DNA of 64,000 nucleotides from Salinivirgaceae bacterium (GCA_017474765.1 JAFVGW010000029.1:1-64000), one strand, 5' to 3'. Numbered from the stretch's first letter, positions 16,532-25,580 are shown. The notes: generated by a model not told the origin, from the letters alone. Translations and numbers: made by a program.

Positions 16532-17383
16532 CTAAATACTCAATAAAAGTTCCCTCACCACCTTGCAAGCCACAGCCGTCGATACTCCGCTTTGGTCGTA
16601 GGTGGGGCACAACTCGTTGACGTCGGCGGCCACAATGTTGCAGCCGTGGCACACAATTCGCATAGCGTCAAACAGTTGCATAAACGTCACGCCGCCAGCC
16701 TCAGGCGTTCCCGTGCCAGGGAAAACCGACGGGTCGAGCACGTCAAGGTCGATGGTGAAATAGACGGGCTTGTTGCCAATCTGCTTCACTGTTTCGGCCA
16801 GACCGTCGAAATTGAACTTGTGCAGATTGGTGTGCCCCTCGGCGGCCCAGCGGAACTCCGAGCGTTCGCCCGAGCGGATGCCGAACTGATGGATGCGGCC
16901 GTCGCCCGTCAGGTCGTGGCAGCGGCGGATGACGCACGCGTGCGACAACCCAACGCCCAGATACTCGTCGCGCAGGTCGGTGTGGGCGTCGAAATGGATG
17001 ATGTGTACGTAGGGGTACTTCTTAATCACCTCGCGGAAAGCGCCCAGAGTGACAAGGTGCTCGCCGCCAATCATTAGCGGTAACTTGTTGTCGGCCAATA
17101 TGGTAGCCGTGCGTTCCGAAATCTGCGCAAGCGCCTTCTCGCTGCTGCCGATGCAGAGTTCAAGGTCGCCGCTGTCGAACACGCTGATGTCTTCAAGGTC
17201 GCGGTCGAGCAGGGGGCTGTAGGTTTCGAGCCCGAACGACTCGCTGCGGATGGTGTGCGGCGCAAACCGTGTGCCAGGGCGGAACGACGTGGTTGAGTCG
17301 AACGGCGCTCCGAAGAGCACAATCCGCGCCTCGCTGTATTCGGCGTCGCAGCCGATGAATGTCTCAATGTTCTTGTTAAGCAT
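16532..17383 (-). CDS. speB: Agmatinase-family ureohydrolase
   Basis: A 283-residue arginase/agmatinase-fold enzyme with a two-manganese site. It hydrolyses agmatine to putrescine and urea (or aminopropylagmatine to spermidine in some bacteria). Metal ligands are visible in MIGGEHLVTLG, HFDAHTDLRDEY (D-A-H-x-D) and TIDLDVLDPS (D-x-D). The PGTGTPEAGG loop is normal. The stop codon of speE lies 6 bp before its start, so the two genes are translated from one message. With the arginine decarboxylase upstream it completes an arginine to agmatine to putrescine route. Confidence 0.92.
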   Translation of the reverse strand: MLNKNIETFIGCDAEYSEARIVLFGAPFDSTTSFRPGTRFAPHTIRSESFGLETYSPLLDRDLEDISVFDSGDLELCIGSSEKALAQISERTATILADNKLPLMIGGEHLVTLGAFREVIKKYPYVHIIHFDAHTDLRDEYLGVGLSHACVIRRCHDLTGDGRIHQFGIRSGERSEFRWAAEGHTNLHKFNFDGLAETVKQIGNKPVYFTIDLDVLDPSVFPGTGTPEAGGVTFMQLFDAMRIVCHGCNIVAADVNELCPTYDQSGVSTAVACKVVRELLLSI

Positions 17384-17389
17384 TGTCGG

Positions 17390-18253
17390 TCAGTCTTTTA
17401 TCTTCTCCACGTCGGCCAGCATTCGCTCCACGTAGGCGGGCAGCGCAAAGCAGCCTTTGTGCAGGTTGGTGGTGTAATAATCGGTTTTGATGCCCAGTTT
17501 GTTCCACGCGTCGGCGTTCAGGTCGAGCACGGGGCGGTACTTCTTCGACGCGAATCCGAACAGCCAGTAACCCGACGGGTACGACGGTATATGTGCCTGA
17601 TAGACACGGCTAATCGGGAAACTGTCGACAATTCGCTTGTGGGCTTTCTGCGTCTCAATGCGGTCCTCCTCGTAGAAGGGGCTCTGATGTTGGTTCACCA
17701 TTATGCCGTCGGCCTTCAGCGCTTTGTAGCAGCCGCCGTAGAACTCGCGGGTGAGCAGACTCTCGCCAGGGCCGTAGAATCCCGCCGAGTCCACAATTAT
17801 CACGTCATACTCGTTCTCGATGTGTCGGATGAAGCGCAGGGCGTTCTCGGTGTAAACGGTCACGCGCTCGTCGTCAAGGCTCGACGCCGTCTCGGGGAAG
17901 AATTTGCGGCAGGCTTCCACCACGCCGTCGTTAACTTCCACAAGGTCAATGCGTTCCAGACTCTTGTATTTGAGCAGTTCCTCCACCACACCGCCGTCGC
18001 CCGAACCAAAAATCAGCACGCTTTTCGGGTTTGGATGGACGGCCATTGGCACGTGGCTCAACATTTCGTCGTAGATGAACTCGTCGCGCTCGGTGAAGAT
18101 GATGTAGCCGTCAACCGCCAGAAACTTCCCGAATTCGAGCGACTCAAAAATATCGACGCGCCCCAGGTCAGTCTCGTTCGTGTAAAGGTGCTTGTCCACT
18201 TTCACAGAGAACTTTACGTTTTCGGTGTGATGTTCAGAAAACCAGAATTCCAT
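17390..18253 (-). CDS. speE: Spermidine synthase-like aminopropyltransferase, divergent active site
   Basis: A 287-residue protein, start ATG at 18253 (MEFWFSEHHTENVKFSV), with the normal N-terminal strand domain and Rossmann domain. Family motifs are present but altered. The nucleotide loop is GSGDGG (83-88) instead of GGGDGG. The adenine-binding Asp-Gly pair reads Asn137-Ala138. The catalytic D-S-T/S-D-P-x-G-P is D155-S-A-G-F-Y-G-P, so the first Asp is kept and the second is Gly158. No S-adenosylmethionine decarboxylase is in the window, and spermidine can be made by the neighbouring carboxyspermidine enzymes. The true reaction may therefore differ from putrescine aminopropylation. It shares a transcript with speB. 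Confidence 0.8.
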   Translation of the reverse strand: MEFWFSEHHTENVKFSVKVDKHLYTNETDLGRVDIFESLEFGKFLAVDGYIIFTERDEFIYDEMLSHVPMAVHPNPKSVLIFGSGDGGVVEELLKYKSLERIDLVEVNDGVVEACRKFFPETASSLDDERVTVYTENALRFIRHIENEYDVIIVDSAGFYGPGESLLTREFYGGCYKALKADGIMVNQHQSPFYEEDRIETQKAHKRIVDSFPISRVYQAHIPSYPSGYWLFGFASKKYRPVLDLNADAWNKLGIKTDYYTTNLHKGCFALPAYVERMLADVEKIKD

Positions 18254-18426
18254 TTTTTTGTTGTTTAATCGGTTAATCGGATAATCGGTGAATCGTTTTT
18301 TTTGACAACAGACTTCAGACAACAGACTTCAGTCAGTGGTCGTAATTCGTAATTCAAAATTCGTAATTAACTAACCTCCAACACCTATCACCCAATACCA
18401 TTCATATATTCCTAAATCTCTAATTT
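18254..18426. repeat. Repetitive spacer between speE and hicA
   Basis: Contains TTAATCGGTTAATCGG, GACTTCAGACAACAGACTTC and CGTAATTCGTAATTC repeats. No reading frame. Confidence 0.7.
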
Positions 18427-18660
18427 CTAAATATTCTCAAGTCTTTCAAGAAATTCCTGTCGAGTTGTGTTCAGCCCTGCGATGGCGTTCTTTACAATAA
18501 ACTCGGGCACAGGTTCCACGTGTGTTTGAAAAATAATCGGGCGAAGCATACCGTCTTTCACCCAGGCCTCGTGTCCGCCTTTTGTTCGTAACACTTTGAG
18601 TCCGTAACTGCCAAGCACAGCCTTAAACTCGCCGATGGTTATGTTCGATAGTTTTTTCAT
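18427..18660 (-). CDS. hicA: HicA-family mRNA interferase toxin
   Basis: A 77-residue HicA/YcfA-type double-stranded-RNA-binding-like protein. HicA toxins cut mRNA, using a histidine in a G-[GS]-H segment. Here it is GGHEAW (28-33) with His30, followed by RPIIFQTHVEPVPEFIVKNA, the second hallmark. The ATG overlaps the stop of the upstream hicB by 4 bp, so expression is coupled and the antitoxin is made first. The pair sits inside the polyamine cluster, with repeat DNA on both sides, which suggests insertion. Confidence 0.85.
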   Translation of the reverse strand: MKKLSNITIGEFKAVLGSYGLKVLRTKGGHEAWVKDGMLRPIIFQTHVEPVPEFIVKNAIAGLNTTRQEFLERLENI

Positions 18661-19070
18661 ACCAAGGCTGAAAGTCTGACAGGTGCCACAATGCGCTGAA
18701 AATTAACGTTTTTCTCCAGCAACTCAATCATTGGCTTGTCTTTCAGTTGCATTCGTGCCGTTGGTGGCGTGATTGATTTTTTTGTCACTTTCCAGCCGTG
18801 CGCTTTCAAATCGGCGGTCAGCGTCCCCATTTCAAGGCAACTCTCGATATACAATTGGAAGCATTCGTAGAAGTTTTTCACAGCGTCAATATAATCTGTG
18901 CCCGATGTTGAAAGGTCGAGCGACGGGCAATAGGCAATCTGCACGTCGCCTTCCTGAAACACAAAAAACGAAATGTCAAACTGATAGTCGGTTCCGCTAT
19001 CTTCAGTCGCATTAACACGAAGTTTTACCTTTTTCTTCGTTGAAATCCGTTCTTCTGTTTTCAATTCCAT
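18657..19070 (-). CDS. hicB: HicB-like antitoxin
   Basis: About 137 residues from the ATG at 19070 (MELKTEERISTKKKVK); a TTG at 19091 is a weaker alternative. The core is the HicB-type degenerate RNase H fold: FEISF-like strands, DVQIAYCPSLDLSTSGTDYI (the normal x-P-x-L-x-x-x-x-x-G), and AVKNFYECFQLYIESCLEMG. HicB binds and silences HicA and often represses its own promoter. A C-terminal DNA-binding domain is not obvious, so the repression mechanism is unclear. Gene order is antitoxin first, the reverse of classical E. coli hicAB. Confidence 0.75.
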   Translation of the reverse strand: MELKTEERISTKKKVKLRVNATEDSGTDYQFDISFFVFQEGDVQIAYCPSLDLSTSGTDYIDAVKNFYECFQLYIESCLEMGTLTADLKAHGWKVTKKSITPPTARMQLKDKPMIELLEKNVNFQRIVAPVRLSALV

Positions 19071-19151
19071 ATCATTAATGTTTGATTGCAATGTAACAAA
19101 TTTTTGTTTAATCAGTGAATCGGATAATCAGTGAATCGGTTCCTGCGGGTG

Positions 19152-19179
19152 GTAGAGACGTGGCGCGCCGCGTCTCTAC
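19152..19179. repeat. Dispersed 28-bp palindrome, GTAGAGACG ... CGTCTCTAC
   Basis: Nine-base perfect arms GTAGAGACG / CGTCTCTAC with a TGGCGCGCCG centre. One mismatch is the only break in symmetry. It lies upstream of hicB and after speA. Similar GTAGAGACG-type palindromes are known as dispersed elements in distant phyla. Confidence 0.75.
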
Positions 19180-19242
19180 AATATGTTCCGTATGTCGAAC
19201 CTCCAAAATCATAATTCCTAACTTCTAACTTCTAACTCCTAA

Positions 19243-20700
19243 CTAATAAATCGTCTGCTCCCGAATCACATTCAGCCGCTCGATTTTCTCGTCCTCGGGG
19301 CCAGTCATTGAGCAGCCCTTCTCTTTGGCGTACAGAATGTAGTCGATGATTTCCTGCGTGATGCGCTCGCCAGGTGCCAGAATCGGGATTCCTGGGGGGT
19401 AGCACATAACAAACTCGGTGCAAATGCGGCCGTTGGTCTCGCGGATGGGAATCATTTCCTCTTTGGCCGCGTAGAAGGCCTCTTGCGGCGTCATAACCAC
19501 CGACGGGTTGATGTACTCGTGGTCGAACAGGCCCGTGCGCTCGCGGCGGTAGCGGCGCTGAATGTCGTAGAGTGCGCTCACAAGCCGCTCAACCTCGCGC
19601 ATTCGGTCGCCTATCGATATGTATGCCAATATGTTGCCGATGTCGCCCAACTCAACCTGAATGTCGTACTCGTCGCGCAGAAGGTCGTAAACCTCAATGC
19701 CCGCCAAGCCGATGTCAAGGGTGAAGACCGTCAGTTTGGTGGTGTCGAAATCGTAGATACTGTCGTTGTTAATCAACTCCTTGCCATAAGCGTAATAGCC
19801 GCCGATTTTGTTGATTTCGGTGCGGGCGTAGTCGGCAATGCGCTGCACTTCGGCAAAGGCTTCCTTGCCGCGGATGGCCAGATTGCGGCGCGATATGTCG
19901 AGACTCGCCAGCAGCAGATACGACGCGCTTGTGGTCTGCGTCAGGTTTATCACCTGCCTAACGTAGCCAGCGCTCACGCTTTCGCCGATGAGCAGAAACG
20001 AGCTCTGTGTCAGGCTTCCGCCCGATTTGTGCATACTGATTGACGACATATCGGCGCCAGCCGCCATTGCCGTAATTGGCATATTCTCACCAAAATAGAA
20101 GTGCGTGCCGTGCGCCTCGTCAACCAGCACCAGCATATTGTGGGCGTGCGCCAGTTCAACAATTTTTTTCAGATTCGAGCAGATGCCGTAGTAGGTGGGG
20201 TTGTTCACCAGAATGGCCACTGCGTCGGGGTTGGCCTCGATGGCCTTCTCAACCTGCGAAATCTTCATTCCAAGGGCGATACCCAGACGGCGGTCCATAT
20301 CGGGGTTGACGTAGATGGGTGTGGCGCCGTTCACCACCAGCGCGTTGATGACGCTGCGGTGCACGTTTCGCGGCAGAATGATTTTGTCGCCCTTCTTGCA
20401 GGCCGTGAGCACCATTGTCTGCACCGACGATGTGGTGCCGCCCACCATTAGGAAGGCGTGCGCGGCGTGGAAGGCTTCGGCGGCCAACTCTTCAGCCTTC
20501 TTGATGACCGAGATTGGGTGGCAAAGGTTGTCGAGCGGCTTCATTGAGTTGACGTCAATCTCAACACACTGTTTTCCAAATAGTTTGGCCAAATCGGGAT
20601 TGCCTCGGCCGCGTTTGTGGCCAGGTACGTCGAACGGTACAATGCGTTTTCTTCGGAATTCTTCCAGAGCCTCGTAGATAGGTGCTTGGTCTTGATTCAT
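19243..20700 (-). CDS. speA: Biosynthetic arginine (or lysine/ornithine) decarboxylase, fold type I
   Basis: A 485-residue Orn/Lys/Arg decarboxylase of the short Bacillus SpeA type, PLP-dependent and cytosolic. The PLP lysine is Lys225 in SMHKSGGSLTQSS. DEAHGTH (194-200) holds the ring-binding Asp. PFDVPGHKRG at the start and CYPPGIPILAPGE at the end are family signatures. In this gene context the substrate is most likely arginine, giving agmatine for SpeB. Lysine or ornithine cannot be excluded from sequence alone. It is the first gene of the polyamine cluster in the direction of transcription, separated from hicBA by 172 bp of repeats. Confidence 0.88.
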   Translation of the reverse strand: MNQDQAPIYEALEEFRRKRIVPFDVPGHKRGRGNPDLAKLFGKQCVEIDVNSMKPLDNLCHPISVIKKAEELAAEAFHAAHAFLMVGGTTSSVQTMVLTACKKGDKIILPRNVHRSVINALVVNGATPIYVNPDMDRRLGIALGMKISQVEKAIEANPDAVAILVNNPTYYGICSNLKKIVELAHAHNMLVLVDEAHGTHFYFGENMPITAMAAGADMSSISMHKSGGSLTQSSFLLIGESVSAGYVRQVINLTQTTSASYLLLASLDISRRNLAIRGKEAFAEVQRIADYARTEINKIGGYYAYGKELINNDSIYDFDTTKLTVFTLDIGLAGIEVYDLLRDEYDIQVELGDIGNILAYISIGDRMREVERLVSALYDIQRRYRRERTGLFDHEYINPSVVMTPQEAFYAAKEEMIPIRETNGRICTEFVMCYPPGIPILAPGERITQEIIDYILYAKEKGCSMTGPEDEKIERLNVIREQTIY

Positions 20701-20986
20701 TTCAAGCGTTTTAAAAAATTAAACAATACTACCTTTCTTGTTTACTTTATCTGCTTGTGGTGAACCTCGGCAGATTGTCAGAGTCTATATAGTAAATATT
20801 TACTTTTACTACTCTTATTGACCGTTTCTCAAGTCGGGTGGTTATAAGTAACCAACTTTAAAAAAACTGCACATTTAAGTGCAAATCAATAAAATGGAAA
20901 TACTCTAACAATCTAAAGTGTGCTCCATCGGTGCAAATGTAGTCATTTATTGGAATGGTGGGGCGCTTGGGGGCGGATTTTATTTG

Positions 20987-22078
20987 CTATTTACATTTCA
21001 GTTTGTATTCAAGCAATATCAGGTTTGATTCTTCGTCAACAGCATTCGCCGCATCAACGTGTCTGTTATAATCCTGTGGCGTAATCAAAGCGAAAAGAGC
21101 ATCGTTGTATAGAAAAGCATTGCTAAATCCGAACGGAAACTTTTCGTTACCAAAGGCTGTGGTTACTGTGATTGATGTGGTGTCCTTTATGTTGGCTGCC
21201 GTCAAAAATTCAAGCCCCAATGGAAAATCTCCCATAACGACTCTTGTAAGGTTATAAAGGACAAACACATTGTCACTAACCTTGGTGAATGATTGGTAAT
21301 ATCGAACCACTTTTTTCTTCTCGGTTTGCTCGTAAATAACTCTAATGTCGTCGTTTTTAGGTAGCGCGTCCTCGGTGTCGAAATTAAGGGTCAAAACAGG
21401 ATTGATTGAATTGTTATCATATTGATATATAGTATAATCGAATGGCTTTACGGTGAAAATTCCTTCATCGGTTCTGATAAAATGTGATTCGGCTACGCGA
21501 CAACCTGCGTTCACCGTGAAATCATCGCACTCGGCAACAATTTTCCGCTGCTTCAAGTCGAACAAGACATAGTTTTTCATTTTGTTGTTCGCGTAGTTTG
21601 AGAACAGCAGAACCGTATTGTTGTTTACTGCAACAATATCGTAATAATTATCGTCTAATACGTATGAATTCAGGTATTTGCCGCGAATGTCATATTCGTA
21701 TAGTTTTTGGGTGGCTGTTGATAGAATATAGACGGTTTCGTCTTTGACATCGAAATTTGTAATCCAAGGATATTCTTGGTTTGAACGGCCAACTCGGTTC
21801 ACTTGCGACACATAATGCCCGTCTTTGCCGAACACTTTAATGCAATTCATTTCTTCGTCTTGAATGTAATAATAGTTGCTGTCGCACAGTATTTTACCAG
21901 GGTTTGTGATTAAGGCGTTCCGAGTACTGTCGAGAAAAATCACTTTGCAATCGTCTATAACATCCTCCAATTGACTACAGTTCCTCGGGTCAAGATTGAT
22001 GATGGTGGATTTGCCGCTGTTGCTGGCGCAAGAGGCGGTCAATAAGGCCGCAGCCAAGAATAGGATAGGTGTTTTCAT
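20987..22078 (-). CDS. 6-bladed beta-propeller lipoprotein
   Basis: A 363-residue protein with a lipoprotein signal (MKTPILFLAAALLTASCASN; lipobox LTASC with Cys17). It is exported and lipid-anchored. The mature part has repeated strand pairs such as CIKVFGKDGHYVSQVNRVGR and LYEYDIRGKYLNSYVL, the pattern of the NHL-like 6-bladed propeller family common in gut Bacteroidota. Ligand unknown. The two paralogues at 43.7-46.2 kb share the family. About 285 bp without genes separates it from speA upstream; I see only AT-rich DNA there. Confidence 0.8.
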   Translation of the reverse strand: MKTPILFLAAALLTASCASNSGKSTIINLDPRNCSQLEDVIDDCKVIFLDSTRNALITNPGKILCDSNYYYIQDEEMNCIKVFGKDGHYVSQVNRVGRSNQEYPWITNFDVKDETVYILSTATQKLYEYDIRGKYLNSYVLDDNYYDIVAVNNNTVLLFSNYANNKMKNYVLFDLKQRKIVAECDDFTVNAGCRVAESHFIRTDEGIFTVKPFDYTIYQYDNNSINPVLTLNFDTEDALPKNDDIRVIYEQTEKKKVVRYYQSFTKVSDNVFVLYNLTRVVMGDFPLGLEFLTAANIKDTTSITVTTAFGNEKFPFGFSNAFLYNDALFALITPQDYNRHVDAANAVDEESNLILLEYKLKCK

Positions 22079-22168
22079 ATCGTTTTAGATTTTATGTCTA
22101 AATATTTGGAATCTTTACTTAAAGTGATACTTTAAATAAATAACTCCTAATTTCTAATTCCTAAATAT

Positions 22169-23473
22169 CTATAAGTTATCTCCTTTGAGTTTCCGTTTGC
22201 CAGCAGCGAAAACAAGCGCCACAAAGGCAATCATGAAAAAGACGGAGAGGAGCGCCACGCTGTTGCGCATTGAGCCTGAAATCTGCTCTATCAGCCCGAA
22301 ACCGAACATTCCGATAACAATGCCAATCTTCTCGGTGATGTCGTAGAACGAGAAATAAGAGGCTGTGTCGGTGGTGTTTTCGGGAATGAGCATGGCGTAG
22401 GTTGAGCGCGCCTGCGACTGTATGCCGCCCATCACAAAGCCAAGGAAAACTGCCAGAATATAGAACTGGATGGTGTTCTGAATGAAATAGCCAGCCACGC
22501 ATATCGCCACCCAAACCGAAAGCATTATCAGCAGCGATGTAAAGTTGCCGAATCTATTTGAAACTCTGGCAAATACAACCGAGCCGAACATCGCCAAAAA
22601 CTGTATCAACAGAATCACAATTATCAGTTCGATGGTGCCGACGTGCAGTTCGACGCTGCCAAACAGCGTGGCCACCAGAATGATGGTCTGCACGCCCATG
22701 CTCAAAAACAGGAACGAAACCAAAAAGAGGTTCATAATCCGCTGACGGAAAAGGTTTTTCGCCACTTCGGCAATCTCTTTGAAGCCTTTTGAAAGAATCT
22801 CGGAATCTATCTTGCTTTTGGGCTTGAACTCTTGCAAATGCTTGAAAGCCACCAGTGCGATGCCAATCCACCAAAAGCCGACGAGCAAGAACGAGAAACG
22901 ATAGGCGGCATCTTCGCTGCCAAAGCCCCAGAACTGCCATGTGTAGATGATGGCTATGCAGAAGATGAACAGCACCATACTGCCCAGATAGCCCCACGCA
23001 AAACCTTTGGCACTCACAATGTTATGCAGACGGTTGGTGGCTATTATCGGCAGAAATGAGTTGTAATAGACCGTTGCGCCCGCCCAGCCAATGACGGCCA
23101 AAACAGTCATCAGCAGGCCGAAACCAATGTTTGGGCCAGTGAAAAAGTACAAACCCGAGCAGGCAGCCGCGCCAAGCGTGGTGAAGAGCACCATAAAGCG
23201 CTTGCGGTAGCCGCCCATGTCGGCAATGCCCGAAAGGAGCGGGGTTATCAGAATCACAATGGCGTAGCCCAGAGCGATGGCGTAGTCGTAGATTACGGTG
23301 TTTTTTATTTGAAAACCGAAGAGACTGACCAGTCCGCTGCCAAACGCCTCTGCCGTAACGTTTTGATAATAAATGGGAAACAGTGCCGACGCAACTATCA
23401 GACTATAGACCGAGTTGGCTATATCGTATGAGCACCAAGCGTTTATGACCTTGCGGTTGTTCTTCTCAATCAT
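22169..23473 (-). CDS. MFS transporter, UMF1/Atg22-like
   Basis: A 434-residue membrane protein with about 12 transmembrane helices. The start INAWCSYDIANSVYSLIVASALFPIYYQ and the loop PLLSGIADMGGYRKRFM identify the UMF1/Atg22-like branch of the major facilitator superfamily. Some eukaryotic relatives export amino acids from the vacuole. Bacterial substrates are not known. The gene begins 4 bp after the LtaS-like gene's stop codon, so the two form one operon. Confidence 0.87.
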   Translation of the reverse strand: MIEKNNRKVINAWCSYDIANSVYSLIVASALFPIYYQNVTAEAFGSGLVSLFGFQIKNTVIYDYAIALGYAIVILITPLLSGIADMGGYRKRFMVLFTTLGAAACSGLYFFTGPNIGFGLLMTVLAVIGWAGATVYYNSFLPIIATNRLHNIVSAKGFAWGYLGSMVLFIFCIAIIYTWQFWGFGSEDAAYRFSFLLVGFWWIGIALVAFKHLQEFKPKSKIDSEILSKGFKEIAEVAKNLFRQRIMNLFLVSFLFLSMGVQTIILVATLFGSVELHVGTIELIIVILLIQFLAMFGSVVFARVSNRFGNFTSLLIMLSVWVAICVAGYFIQNTIQFYILAVFLGFVMGGIQSQARSTYAMLIPENTTDTASYFSFYDITEKIGIVIGMFGFGLIEQISGSMRNSVALLSVFFMIAFVALVFAAGKRKLKGDNL

Positions 23474-23477
23474 CGTC

Positions 23478-25580
23478 TCATTTTTGATTGAAATCGTGCA
23501 GCAAAGTTTGCAAAAAAGCCTGACTTTGCATAATTGCGTCGTCGCTTATATCTTTCTTTGATGGTTTTGGCGTGGTTTTTACGTATGTAAAATCTTCATT
23601 TTCAGCAATAAATCCGATTCCTTTCTTGTATAAATAAATTTCGAACAGAAGGTTGCCGCTTGTGGTGTCGGCACTGAACGAGAAACTGCCGCTTGTTCCT
23701 AACTCCCGACTTAAAATTTGCGGTAATTTGCTGATATTCTCGTATTTGACAGTATCGGTCCTTGCTCGCACGGCATCAATCCATGTCATGGGGATGTGTA
23801 ATTGCGCAGTATGATTCACATCGGTTTTTATCAGTTTTTTCGATGTACGGTCGTAGATAAATTTTTCATTATCAGTGACAAAACCAATGCCATTGTTGTA
23901 TGCGTAGAAACCCCACGAACGGCCGCCGCTCAAAATGTCTTTGCTGAAATTGAAATCGCTGCCGTCCACTTCAAGTTGATTGCAAAGTAACAGCGGTATA
24001 TCGTTTTGCGACAGATAGTTATCAATCACGGTATCGGTCTTTGCCAACGCTCCGCCGAGCCAAATCATTGGAATGTGGAAACGCTCGGGCGCAAAAAGCG
24101 TTGAATAGTCGGGAAGGCGGTTTCCGTGGTCGGCAACAAGCACCAGCAGAGTGTTGTTCCACCAAGGCTCAGCCGCGGCACGGCGCACAAAATCGCCAAT
24201 GCAACTGTCAGTGTAGTGGATGGTGTTCATAAACTTGCCAGGTTCAGCCTTGCCAAGGAAACTGTTTTTTAGGAAACGGCTTGTGTGCGGCACCTCAAAG
24301 GGCTCGTGGCTGCTCAGGGTGAACAGCACGCTGAAAAACGGCGCCGACGAGTTGTTGATGTCGTTGAGCCAGCGGCCGAGGACGATGTGGTCGTGAGCAC
24401 CCCATTTCGAGTTCATGTCGCTGTGCTGGAATTCGTCTTTCGAGACTATCGGATTGTATTGTCCTGCAATAAAATACGAGTTCATGTTGGCAAAGCCGAT
24501 GTCACCGCCGTAGTAGAACGACGATGTGTAACCCTCGGCGTTCAGTTTATGGCTCAAATGCGGCAGTTTTGCGGCCTTGTCGGTGAATTTCATGATTGAT
24601 GTGGTTGGCTGCGCAGGATAGCCGCTCAAAATGCTCACAATGCCCTTGTCGGAGCGGTCGGCGTTGGAGTAACAGTTGCTGAACAGCACCCCCGTGCGGG
24701 CAAGGCTGTCGAGGTTGGGGGTGACACCTTCAATGCCACCCACGCAGCCAACAACCTTCGCCGTGAAACTTTCCATTATCATTATCAGAATGTTAGGACG
24801 GCCTGTTTTGAGCAATCGGTGCTGCAACGAATCTGTGTGCAGCATTTCGGCAACAACGCTGTCGGCTTGAGCCTGAGGCATGAAATTGTCGGTTTGCTGC
24901 ATTTTGAGGTAGCGCAGCGAGTTGCAGAAGTTCCACTGCACGTTGACGGCCGCATGATTGGCAAACTGCTGGTCGCTGAAATAGACTGAACCAGAGCGGA
25001 TTGGCATTCCAAAGCCTCCGCGGATTGGTATCACAAGAACAGCGCACGCAAACAGCAAAGCGGGCAGAGCCTTCCACGATTCGGGCTGCAACTGCTGCAA
25101 CCGTTCGCCAACAAACCTGCGGTATGCCTTGATGCTGAGCCAGCAGAAAACGGCAATCCAAAGAAGGAAAATGGCTGTGAGCCAGACGGGAGTGGAGGCG
25201 GCGGCCTCTTTGGGCGTCTTCAAGTACATGAGCACGGTGCTGTCCATGCGGAAGCCCCAGTTGCGGTAGAGTTCGCAGTCGCAAATGCCTATCATCGAGA
25301 AGATTATGATGAAAACAATGGTGCCCGCTCCAACAATCTTTGCCGTCAGGCTGCCTTTGCATCTGACTGTGGCGGCAAGTGTAAGAGCCACAAACGCAGT
25401 CAGATAACCGCCCATCGATAGGTCGAGCAGCAAGCCATGCCAGAAAGTGCCAAGCACCGTGCCAAACGACAAATCGGCAGTCAACCTAATGTTGTAAAGT
25501 TCAAAAAACACGCGGACAGCCACAAAAAACGCTATCCAGAACAAGTAATATCTGATGATTGCAAAAAGTCGCGGAAGCAT
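23478..25580 (-). CDS. LtaS-like sulfatase-fold membrane enzyme with duplicated C-terminus
   Basis: About 700 residues from the ATG at 25580 (MLPRLFAIIRYYLFW). Five N-terminal helices precede a periplasmic sulfatase domain: MIMESFTAK (metal Glu270), SNADRSDKGIVSILSGYPAQ with Ser310 at the nucleophile place where LtaS has Thr, LSSHEPF, and LVADHGNRLP. Bacteroidota make no lipoteichoic acid. Relatives are thought to move phosphoglycerol or similar groups onto envelope molecules. The C-terminus contains a 93-codon direct duplication: HIPMIWLGG...AKTDTV at residue 502 and HIPMTWIDA...ARTDTV at 595, each ending with YxxxGIGFxxxNExFxY. Confidence 0.85.
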   Translation of the reverse strand: MLPRLFAIIRYYLFWIAFFVAVRVFFELYNIRLTADLSFGTVLGTFWHGLLLDLSMGGYLTAFVALTLAATVRCKGSLTAKIVGAGTIVFIIIFSMIGICDCELYRNWGFRMDSTVLMYLKTPKEAAASTPVWLTAIFLLWIAVFCWLSIKAYRRFVGERLQQLQPESWKALPALLFACAVLVIPIRGGFGMPIRSGSVYFSDQQFANHAAVNVQWNFCNSLRYLKMQQTDNFMPQAQADSVVAEMLHTDSLQHRLLKTGRPNILIMIMESFTAKVVGCVGGIEGVTPNLDSLARTGVLFSNCYSNADRSDKGIVSILSGYPAQPTTSIMKFTDKAAKLPHLSHKLNAEGYTSSFYYGGDIGFANMNSYFIAGQYNPIVSKDEFQHSDMNSKWGAHDHIVLGRWLNDINNSSAPFFSVLFTLSSHEPFEVPHTSRFLKNSFLGKAEPGKFMNTIHYTDSCIGDFVRRAAAEPWWNNTLLVLVADHGNRLPDYSTLFAPERFHIPMIWLGGALAKTDTVIDNYLSQNDIPLLLCNQLEVDGSDFNFSKDILSGGRSWGFYAYNNGIGFVTDNEKFIYDRTSKKLIKTDVNHTAQLHIPMTWIDAVRARTDTVKYENISKLPQILSRELGTSGSFSFSADTTSGNLLFEIYLYKKGIGFIAENEDFTYVKTTPKPSKKDISDDAIMQSQAFLQTLLHDFNQK

